A DNA stretch of 7,719 nt from Evtepia sp. (lineage in GTDB: Bacteria; Bacillota; Clostridia; Oscillospirales; Oscillospiraceae), in contig JAQSXW010000036.1 of NCBI GenBank assembly GCA_029256465.1, forward strand, positions 1 through 7,719, given 5' to 3'. How positions within the stretch are numbered: the stretch's first letter is position 1; each line of letters begins with the position of its first letter. A program made the position numbers and the translations under genes. Shown here in pieces: positions 1-6,270 of the stretch. The notes beneath the pieces are model-generated. The model ran no database searches. It saw only the letters and a list, made by a program, of their open reading frames with translations, and was not told the origin of the DNA.

Positions 1-1280
1 CAAAATGTCAGTCACTATCTTGGATTATTGCGCTGGGTGTTCTTTCTCTTATCTGTCTAATTTTACTGATATTTTTTTTAGCCATGCCAAAGTTTAAACT
101 CGTACAAGGTCTGATTGACAAACTAAACCTAGTCGTCCGTGAAAACTTGGATGGTATGTTGGTCATTCGAGCTTTTAACACGCAGAAATTTGAAGAAAAT
201 CGATTTGATCAAACCAATCAAACCTTGACCAAAACAAATTTGTTTATCAACATCATTACCTCCTCCATGATGCCAACGATGATGCTGCTACTCAATCTCA
301 TCACCTTAGCTGTTTTTTGGTTCGGTGCAAAAGAGGTTTCTGCTTTCAATCTCAATATTGAGGATATGATGGCATACATGCAGTATGTGATGCAGATCAT
401 GATGGCATTTTTAATGCTTGCTATGATGTTTATTATGATTCCTCGTGCTTCGGTCTCGGCTGACCGAGTTGCAGAAGTGCTTGAAAGCGAATCTTCCGTT
501 CGGGAACGTGAACATTTAGAAAAAATATCTGATGTGAAAGGGTTGCTGGAGTTTCATAATGTCGACTTTGGATATCCGGGCGCAGAGGAGCAGGTGCTTC
601 ATGGGATTTCCTTTACTGCAAGGCCAGGTCAAACGACTGCTCTCATCGGAGCTACCGGCAGCGGAAAATCCACCATTGTGAACTTAATTCCACGCTTTTA
701 TGACGTGACTTCAGGCGCTATCACACTAGATGGAACGGAAATCCGCGACCTTGCTCTAAATGATCTCAGAAGTCAACTCGGTTTTGTTCCACAAAGAGCC
801 AATCTGTTTTCTGGTACCATTCGATCCAATCTCTCTTATGGTGATGCGGAACTTGACGAAGTGGATCTCATAAAAAGCGCAGAAATCGCACAGGCCATGG
901 AATTCATAAACTCCAATTCTGAGAAATTTGACACCCCAATCGCTCAAGGTGGGTCGAACCTTTCCGGCGGGCAAAAGCAACGGCTATCAATTGCTCGTGC
1001 ACTTTCAAAAGAGGCATGTATATACATATTTGACGATTGCTTTTCTGCTCTAGACTTTAAGACGGATGCCGCGTTGCGCCAAGCTCTTAAGCAGGAGACT
1101 GGGCAAAGCACAATTTTAATTGTTGCACAACGAATTAGCACCATCATGAATGCAGAACAGATCATCGTACTGGATAACGGTAGGATCGTGGGTACAGGAT
1201 CTCACAGCGAGCTAATGAAAAGCTGCAAGGTATATCAGGAAATCGCCTTGTCGCAGCTGAGTAAGGAGGAGCTTGCATGA
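1..1280 (+). CDS. ABC exporter half-transporter, subunit A with degenerate ATPase motifs (5' partial)
   Basis: This is the C-terminal part of a membrane-fused ABC exporter subunit (type I exporter, multidrug/lipid-export class). The frame is open from the first complete codon at base 3, so the ATG at 84 is internal and about 150 N-terminal residues lie outside the window. The family is usually near 575 residues; about 425 are seen. Visible in order: a hydrophobic helix (about 15-83), the intracellular segment with the VVRENL and VIRAFN family motifs (about 132-180), two further Met-rich membrane segments (about 250-450), then the nucleotide-binding domain. That domain has Walker A GATGSGKST (648-674), a VPQ Q-loop, an intact LSGGQ signature (960-974), and Walker B IYIFDD. 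The catalytic Glu position is Asp (1035-1037) and the switch His is Gln in VAQRIST (1128-1130). This is the pattern of the catalytically weak half of heterodimeric exporters such as TM287/288. Its partner follows with an ATGA overlap. The substrate is unknown. Confidence 0.95.
   Translation, partial: KCQSLSWIIALGVLSLICLILLIFFLAMPKFKLVQGLIDKLNLVVRENLDGMLVIRAFNTQKFEENRFDQTNQTLTKTNLFINIITSSMMPTMMLLLNLITLAVFWFGAKEVSAFNLNIEDMMAYMQYVMQIMMAFLMLAMMFIMIPRASVSADRVAEVLESESSVREREHLEKISDVKGLLEFHNVDFGYPGAEEQVLHGISFTARPGQTTALIGATGSGKSTIVNLIPRFYDVTSGAITLDGTEIRDLALNDLRSQLGFVPQRANLFSGTIRSNLSYGDAELDEVDLIKSAEIAQAMEFINSNSEKFDTPIAQGGSNLSGGQKQRLSIARALSKEACIYIFDDCFSALDFKTDAALRQALKQETGQSTILIVAQRISTIMNAEQIIVLDNGRIVGTGSHSELMKSCKVYQEIALSQLSKEELA
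1263..1270 (+). promoter_or_regulatory. Strong ribosome binding site for ABC subunit B
   Basis: AAGGAGGA lies six bases before the ATG at 1277 and sits inside the last codons of subunit A. Together with the ATGA stop/start overlap it points to translational coupling, which would keep the two half-transporters near equal amounts. Confidence 0.85.
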
Positions 1281-3148
1281 GTGAGAATCATTCTTCCAGT
1301 GGAAGCACAACAGCAACGGAACGGCCAAGAGGTGGGGGGCCATTTGGCCGTCAGATGGGGGCACCTGGCGAAAAAGCGAAAGATTTCAGTGGGACATTTC
1401 GTAATTTACTTCAATACCTTGGGAAACACAGAATAACAATTCTTTTTGTTTTAATTTTGGCGGCCTTCTCTGCGACATTTTCTATTTTAGGTCCAAAAGT
1501 CTTGGGTTGGGGAATGACAAAGCTAGTGGAGGGGCTCATAGCATGGCAGACGGGTAATGGACTACTGACCGACTTTGACTACATAGGAAAATGTGTCTTT
1601 GGACTCCTTGTACTGTATTGCATTTCGGCATTATGTGCTTACCTGCAAAATTACGTGATGTCAAATGTTTCGATGGAGGTAACCTATCAGCTTAGGAAAG
1701 AATTATCGGAAAAGATGAACCGCCTTCCACTCAAATACTTTGACAGCAAAACACACGGAGAGGTATTGTCTCGAATTACAAATGATGTAGATACGGTTAG
1801 TCTGACACTCAATCAAAGCCTTACACAGCTCATTACTTCTGTCACAACCTTAATTGGGATACTGGTTATGATGCTCAGCATTAGCTGGCTCATGACTTTG
1901 GTTACGTTTTTAATTTTGCCTCTTTCTGGAATCCTGATTGGACTTGTTATGAAAAAATCTCAGAAGCATTTTATCAATCAACAGAAATACCTCGGAGAGC
2001 TGAATGGACAGATTGAAGAGATTTACTCAGGGCATAACGTAGTTCAGATGTTCAACCGAGAAAAGGAAGAGTTGGAAAAATTCAAGAAAATCAACAACGA
2101 ACTGTATCATTCCGCGTGGGCTTCTCAATTCCTCTCAGGTATGCTGATGCCAATTATTAACTTTGTAAGCAATTTGGGATATGTGATGATTTGCATTCTC
2201 GGGGGATATCTGGCAGTCAAAAAGGTCATTGCTGTTGGCGACGTTCAGGCCTTTATACAGTACGTACGCAGCTTTACCCAACCGATTTCACAAATTGCCA
2301 ACATTTCAAACACACTTCAGTCTACTATGGCCGCAGCCGAACGAGTATTTGAATTCTTGGACGAAGAAGAGGAGTCTCTGGATACGGAGTATCCCACACC
2401 TGTCACTGAGGTAAAGGGTAAAGTGGAGTTTCAAAACGTCAAGTTCGGTTACACTGCAGATAAAATCATCATAAAGAATTTTAACTGTGAGATTAAGCCG
2501 GGACAAAGCGTTGCTATTGTGGGGCCAACTGGTGCAGGAAAGACAACCATTGTTAAACTTCTCATGCGCTTTTACGATCTAAGCTCCGGAAAAATCCTTG
2601 TGGATGGTGTTGACATTCACAATTATACCAGAAATGACCTGCGCAGCATGTTTGGTATGGTGTTACAGGATACATGGCTCTATCATGCAACGATACTGGA
2701 AAACCTAAAGTATGGATGTTTTGATGCAACAGACGAGGATGTAATTCGAGCAGCTAAGGCAGCGCATTGTGACGAATTTATTCGAGCGCTTCCCGACGGT
2801 TATCAAATGGTTTTAAACGAAGAAGCCAGCAATATCTCTCAAGGACAAAAGCAGCTACTTACCATTGCAAGGACGATCCTACGCAATCCCAGAATTCTAA
2901 TACTGGACGAAGCCACGAGTTCGGTGGACACCAGAACAGAGATTTTGATTCAAAGCGCCATGGACCACCTGATGGAGGACTGTACCAGCTTTGTGATCGC
3001 GCATAGACTATCCACCATTAAAAATGCGGATGTCATTCTGGTCATGCAAGAAGGCGATATTGTGGAACAAGGCAACCACGAGCAACTTCTTCAGAAAAAT
3101 GGTATCTATGCCGCTCTTTATCAGAGCCAGTTTTCAGAAGGTGATTAA
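1277..3148 (+). CDS. ABC exporter half-transporter, subunit B with catalytic ATPase motifs
   Basis: A complete 623-residue membrane-fused ABC exporter subunit and partner of the gene before it. Residues 1-36 are a hydrophilic Gly/Ser/Pro/Arg-rich leader common on this member of heterodimeric pairs. Hydrophobic segments lie near 53-77, 103-128, 184-203, 205-225, 289-314 and 322-345, giving the usual six. The nucleotide-binding domain starts about residue 382, with Walker A GPTGAGKTT (416-424), Q-loop VLQD, a variant signature ISQGQ (520-524, in place of LSGGQ), Walker B ILILDE with catalytic Glu545, D-loop SSVD, and switch His576 in IAHRLST. In the modelled heterodimer, this Walker A/B/His face meets the LSGGQ of subunit A to make the working site, and its ISQGQ meets the degenerate face of subunit A. 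The start at 1277 is fixed by AAGGAGGA and the ATGA overlap. The ABC exporter assignment is certain. The substrate cannot be read from sequence; drug, lipid or peptide are all possible. Confidence 0.97.
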   Translation: MSENHSSSGSTTATERPRGGGPFGRQMGAPGEKAKDFSGTFRNLLQYLGKHRITILFVLILAAFSATFSILGPKVLGWGMTKLVEGLIAWQTGNGLLTDFDYIGKCVFGLLVLYCISALCAYLQNYVMSNVSMEVTYQLRKELSEKMNRLPLKYFDSKTHGEVLSRITNDVDTVSLTLNQSLTQLITSVTTLIGILVMMLSISWLMTLVTFLILPLSGILIGLVMKKSQKHFINQQKYLGELNGQIEEIYSGHNVVQMFNREKEELEKFKKINNELYHSAWASQFLSGMLMPIINFVSNLGYVMICILGGYLAVKKVIAVGDVQAFIQYVRSFTQPISQIANISNTLQSTMAAAERVFEFLDEEEESLDTEYPTPVTEVKGKVEFQNVKFGYTADKIIIKNFNCEIKPGQSVAIVGPTGAGKTTIVKLLMRFYDLSSGKILVDGVDIHNYTRNDLRSMFGMVLQDTWLYHATILENLKYGCFDATDEDVIRAAKAAHCDEFIRALPDGYQMVLNEEASNISQGQKQLLTIARTILRNPRILILDEATSSVDTRTEILIQSAMDHLMEDCTSFVIAHRLSTIKNADVILVMQEGDIVEQGNHEQLLQKNGIYAALYQSQFSEGD

Positions 3149-3199
3149 GAAGCTAAGAAACTCCGCGCAGAATTTCTCCTAGTTATGTGGCAAAGAAAC

Positions 3200-3203
3200 G
3201 AGG
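3200..3203 (+). promoter_or_regulatory. Ribosome binding site deciding the start of the first adaptor
   Basis: GAGG is spaced seven bases before the ATG at 3211. It favours that start over the in-frame GTG at 3187, which has no comparable site before it. Confidence 0.55.
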
Positions 3204-3210
3204 TTTATCT

Positions 3211-3836
3211 ATGAAAAAGAAAAAGGCCATGATTGCACTCATCTTACTCCTTGTCCTCGCAGGTGGCTGTACAGCCTACTATTTTCTGATCTACAGCGCA
3301 GGTTTTCTCGAAACCGATAATGCAAAGGTCACAGCAAAGATGTATCCCCTCAATCCCACGTCACCTGGGAGCCTTTTGGAATGGAACGTCAGAAACGTGA
3401 TTTCGTTGACAAGGACGAGGTCCTCGGAAGAACACAAGGTCTACCGTACATTACCTCTCCCATCAAGGGTACCGTCGTACAGGATAATGTGGAAAAAGGG
3501 CAAGTGGTCTCGGCCACAACCCAATTGGCCGTAATTGCGGATACGGATCATCTCTATGTTGGGGTAAATGTAGAGGAAACTGAAATTGCTAAAATTGCCA
3601 TAGGTCAAAATGTTAATATCAAAATAGATGCGTATCCCGGGAAGACCTTCAGCGGAACTGTTACCGAAATCGGAAGTACCACCCAGACTTATTTTTCTGC
3701 TAACTCCAGTTTTACAACCAGTGGCACCTATACCAAGGTCACACAATACATACCGGTAAAGGTGGAAATCAGTAATCCCGATAATCTGCCGCTTATTTTC
3801 GGAATGAATGCCACAGTAAAATTTGATTTGAAGTAA
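3211..3836 (+). pseudogene. EmrA/HlyD-family membrane-anchored adaptor, broken by a one-base frameshift
   Basis: Two overlapping frames together make one membrane fusion protein. Frame one (from ATG 3211) gives a Lys-rich start, a hydrophobic anchor (residues about 6-28), then FLETDNAKV and the first lipoyl half ending EWNVR (to base 3393). The homology then continues in the next frame from about 3393: RDFVDKDEVLGRTQG, second lipoyl half ITSPIKGTVVQDNVEKGQVV, then an EmrA-like beta-barrel region with YVGVNVEETEIAKI, IDAYPGKTFSGTVTEIG, SGTYTKVTQYIPVKV and a final MNATVKFDLK. Rejoining at 3391-3396 gives about 208 residues. The loss of one A from an A run at 3393-3395 explains the break; a base-calling error would look the same. 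Unrepaired, frame one stops at 3534. Unusually, the lipoyl halves are joined by only a few residues, with no coiled-coil hairpin. LAGGC in the anchor is a poor lipobox, so a membrane anchor is preferred. It lies 62 bases after ABC subunit B and 21 bases before the next adaptor. Confidence 0.85.
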
Positions 3837-3845
3837 ATGGGAATA

Positions 3846-3853
3846 AGAGGAAG
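3846..3853 (+). promoter_or_regulatory. Ribosome binding site deciding the start of the lipoprotein adaptor
   Basis: AGAGGAAG stands four bases before ATG 3858 (GAGG core seven bases away). It lies downstream of the longer in-frame ATG at 3837, which abuts the previous stop codon and has no good site. It therefore supports 3858 as the start. Confidence 0.65.
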
Positions 3854-3857
3854 ATGT

Positions 3858-5120
3858 ATGATGAGAAGATTGGAAGCATTTTTACTAATTTTGGTCATGC
3901 TGCTAGTACTGACCTCCTGCACTGCGAATAACGGAGCCGTTAACGTTACGGCATCCAAAGTGAAATCGGACAATACCCTTGACGGGTCTTCCTATAGTGC
4001 GTGCTTGCAGGCGGTGACAGAAGTAACGGTTGTACCGAAGGTCACGGCAACGATTACCGGCGTCAAATTTAAAGTTGGAGATCATGTCAATCAGGGAGAT
4101 GTCCTCATTACGCTGGACAGATCTGATATACAAAATCAATTCAATCAGGCCAAAGCCACCTATGATATCGCAAAAACAAACTATGAAAATACACAGAAAG
4201 GCACTGCTGCTTCTACTCGGTTGAAGCTCCAGCAAGCTGTGGATACCGCACAAATCGGAGAAGAAAGTGCTACCATCGCGTTTAATACGGCACAAAGCAG
4301 CTATGACAAAGTGAATTTCCAAGTAGCGATTGGAGAAGCGAGTTCCTATGATCTCCAACAAGCAGAAAGTGCACTCAAAAATGCACAATGTGCTCTTGAC
4401 ACCGCCAACACTAACTTGAAATCGGCTCAGGATACTTTGAAGCTTAACGACAGCACACTGATCCCAGAGAGTATTACAGTTGCCGCCAAACAAGTGGACA
4501 GTGCAAAAGCATCTCTTGCCACGGCACAATCATCGCTCGATAATACGAAAATAGGCGCACCAATAAGCGGCGTGCTTTCTGTATTAAATGCAACCACAGG
4601 TGAGATTGCGACAGCACAATCCACAAATGTGACCCTAATTGATACGTCATCCGTGAATTTGGTAATTTCCGTTACTGGAAGTGATGTATTGCAACTGCAA
4701 AATGGGATATCAGTGCCTGTGACACTGAACGATGTTGCCAAAGGATACACAGGTACTATTATTAGTGTTTCACCTTCTGCAGATGCAAAAACAGGACTGT
4801 TTGAAGTGAAAATCAATATTGACAACTCCACAGGGGAATTAAGAGCAGGTATGCTTGCAACAGCCCAGTTTAATAGTGAAACGGCGGCTACTCCAGCTCT
4901 CTATGTACCCCAGCAGTCCGTTTTACAGGAAAATGGAGAATTCTACGTATATAAGGTAATAGGAAACGGTGTTGAAAAGACATCTGTTGAACTAGGTGCC
5001 AATAAAAATCTCTACATAGAAATCAAAAGTGGCTTAAGCGCCGATGACACTGTAGTTGTTGATGGAGTGGATAAGCTAAATGAAACAAGCAAAGTTAATG
5101 TTATTAAAAGCATTGAATAA
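3858..5120 (+). CDS. Lipoprotein membrane fusion protein (RND/MacA-type periplasmic adaptor family)
   Basis: A 420-residue adaptor that should sit on the outer face of the cytoplasmic membrane and link the exporter to the TolC-like protein. Residues 1-20 are a lipoprotein signal with lipobox LTSC, so Cys21 would be lipidated. The first lipoyl half spans about 54-88 (VTVVPKVTATITGVKFKVGD, then VLITLDRSD). A long Ala/Gln/Ser/Asn-rich coiled-coil hairpin spans about 90-230. The second lipoyl half is about 231-262 (IGAPISGVLSVLNATTGEIA), followed by a beta-barrel domain (about 265-340) and a membrane-proximal domain (about 345-420, with YVPQQSVLQENG). Start 3858 is chosen over 3837 because of the ribosome binding site and because it puts the signal peptide at the N-terminus. 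It sits between the broken EmrA-like adaptor and the TolC-like gene, with 19-21 base gaps, so co-transcription is expected. Substrate is unknown. Family assignment is secure; whether it docks on the neighbouring ABC pair is inferred from context. Confidence 0.93.
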   Translation: MMRRLEAFLLILVMLLVLTSCTANNGAVNVTASKVKSDNTLDGSSYSACLQAVTEVTVVPKVTATITGVKFKVGDHVNQGDVLITLDRSDIQNQFNQAKATYDIAKTNYENTQKGTAASTRLKLQQAVDTAQIGEESATIAFNTAQSSYDKVNFQVAIGEASSYDLQQAESALKNAQCALDTANTNLKSAQDTLKLNDSTLIPESITVAAKQVDSAKASLATAQSSLDNTKIGAPISGVLSVLNATTGEIATAQSTNVTLIDTSSVNLVISVTGSDVLQLQNGISVPVTLNDVAKGYTGTIISVSPSADAKTGLFEVKINIDNSTGELRAGMLATAQFNSETAATPALYVPQQSVLQENGEFYVYKVIGNGVEKTSVELGANKNLYIEIKSGLSADDTVVVDGVDKLNETSKVNVIKSIE

Positions 5121-5130
5121 GGGAAGAAGG
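5121..5130 (+). promoter_or_regulatory. Ribosome binding site deciding the start of the TolC-like gene
   Basis: The purine run GGGAAGAAGG ends nine bases before ATG 5140. The longer in-frame start at 5080 would overlap the adaptor gene and bury the signal peptide behind 20 extra residues, so 5140 is preferred. A GTG directly before it (5137) is a weaker alternative. Confidence 0.6.
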
Positions 5131-5139
5131 CGATTTGTG

Positions 5140-6204
5140 ATGAAACGATTCCTTGTGACATTTATGCTCCTTACAGTGTTAAGTTCTGGATCATGCTATG
5201 CAGCTAACTTAAATAGCTCTTTACCTGAAAGCAAGATGCAAGTATCTCTTGATAAAATGGAACAAATTTGGACTAACCATAGTCCTGATTTATCGAAAAT
5301 TGAAAACGATCTTAATAGTTCTAGAAAAGCATACGACAACTTGGATTATGCATTAGACAAGGCTAACGATAGAATGGATGCGTCTGTGTCTTTCCTGAAT
5401 GGTCGAGACCAAGCCAAACTTGCTTATGATGTTGCGTCTGCCCAGTACAACCAGAGAATACAAAATTCAATCCTTGCAACAAAACAGGATTTTCTTACTA
5501 TCTGGCAGGATCAGCTAAACCTAGATTATGCGAAGGAAAATCTCGATCAAAAACAGGCACAGCTTAGTAAAAATGCCGACGGACTTGGGAAAGGTTATTT
5601 GTCTCAGAAGACATTTGATGAGATGAAAAACACAGTAGATGAGCTACAAAATTCCGTAAGTAATCTACGTATGAAACTAGAAACTGACCAAACTACCCTG
5701 AAAACAAAACTGGGCCTTGATCAGAATACAAAACTTGAGTATACTTATCCAACTCTAGACGAGGGCGTCTTCAAAAAACTGATGTCGATTGATCCGAAAG
5801 CAGATTTTGCAGCGCTTCAGAAAAACAGTGTCAATCTAAAGGTGCTTAAGATTACGTATGATAGTCTATCTCTCTATACCCGCAGCTATGCGAATGGTAT
5901 CCAGGTTGAGGGTGCGGAACTGAACCTCAAGACTGCTCAGAATAATCTGCCTGCAAATTTCTCGACGCAGTACCAACATTTAATCAATCAGTATGATGAT
6001 TTATCAAATGAGTATCGAAAGTTAGCCTTGGAAAAAGAAAAATTATATAGGGTACAAAAGCAATGCGAAATGGGATTTGTGTCTTCCCTTACTTTATCTA
6101 ATCTTAAACTGGAGTACTATCTCATGGAGTCCGGCGTCAAAGTCAAGGAAAGTGCTCTCTATGGCTCCTATCTTTCCTACCTCAACATGGTGGCCGGAAA
6201 TTAA
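5140..6204 (+). CDS. Secreted TolC-fold (outer membrane efflux protein family) protein, apparently lacking the beta-barrel strands
   Basis: A 354-residue exported helical protein. Residues 1-21 are a Sec signal peptide with probable cleavage after CYA; SGSC at 16-19 is a weak lipobox alternative. The mature part is almost all heptad-rich helix. It shows the two-fold repeat of the TolC family: helices about 34-82 and 90-192, with the turn GLGKGYLSQKTFDEMKN (148-164), then helices about 221-268 and 272-352, with a matching turn CEMGFVSSLTLSNLK (309-323). Gly/Ser spacing and position agree between turns. Where TolC has its paired beta strands, only short links remain (about 82-90 and 250-272), and the protein is shorter than typical family members (about 420-480). 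It is the last gene of the operon, 19 bases after the lipoprotein adaptor and just before a terminator. The likely role is the exit duct or a cell-envelope spacer for the exporter. The fold call is by pattern, not alignment; a generic coiled-coil secreted protein is the alternative. Confidence 0.75.
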   Translation: MKRFLVTFMLLTVLSSGSCYAANLNSSLPESKMQVSLDKMEQIWTNHSPDLSKIENDLNSSRKAYDNLDYALDKANDRMDASVSFLNGRDQAKLAYDVASAQYNQRIQNSILATKQDFLTIWQDQLNLDYAKENLDQKQAQLSKNADGLGKGYLSQKTFDEMKNTVDELQNSVSNLRMKLETDQTTLKTKLGLDQNTKLEYTYPTLDEGVFKKLMSIDPKADFAALQKNSVNLKVLKITYDSLSLYTRSYANGIQVEGAELNLKTAQNNLPANFSTQYQHLINQYDDLSNEYRKLALEKEKLYRVQKQCEMGFVSSLTLSNLKLEYYLMESGVKVKESALYGSYLSYLNMVAGN

Positions 6205-6219
6205 GTTAATTCTTGTATT

Positions 6220-6254
6220 AAAAAACCTGTAATCAGAATGATTACAGGTTTTTT
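6220..6254. terminator. Bidirectional intrinsic terminator between convergent genes
   Basis: A perfect inverted repeat: six A plus CCTGTAATC (6220-6234), a five-base loop AGAAT, then GATTACAGG plus six T (6240-6254). The nine-base core and flanking A/T tracts give a 15-bp stem with a T tract on either strand. It lies 15 bases after the TolC-like stop and 16 bases before the tex stop codon, so it should end both transcripts. Confidence 0.9.
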
Positions 6255-6270
6255 AGTGTTAAATTCAAAG

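Noticed and set aside
84..86. ATG 84 as the start of the first ABC gene
   Set aside because: The frame is open to the left edge and encodes a hydrophobic helix directly upstream, as expected inside the membrane domain. A start here would leave a subunit lacking half of its transmembrane helices.
364..450. Cluster of Met codons (repeated ATGATG) in a membrane segment of ABC subunit A
   Set aside because: About eleven Met in thirty residues is striking, but this helix is Met-rich in related exporters as I recall them, so it is likely a family trait rather than a metal-binding site.
1338..1349. Small inverted repeat GGCCA-TT-TGGCC near the start of ABC subunit B
   Set aside because: Two-base loop and five-base arms inside a GC-rich stretch coding for the Gly/Pro-rich leader. 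Too short and too constrained by coding to be called an operator or attenuator.
3149..3210. Possible promoter or regulator site in the 62-base gap between ABC subunit B and the first adaptor
   Set aside because: No convincing -35/-10 pair, hairpin or repeat was seen apart from the ribosome binding site. The gap is consistent with an ordinary spacer within an operon.
3903..4529. A 208-codon open frame on the minus strand
   Set aside because: It is fully antisense to the well-supported lipoprotein adaptor gene, its product is Cys/Arg/Phe-rich without recognisable motifs, and it has no evident ribosome binding site. It is a shadow of the coding strand.
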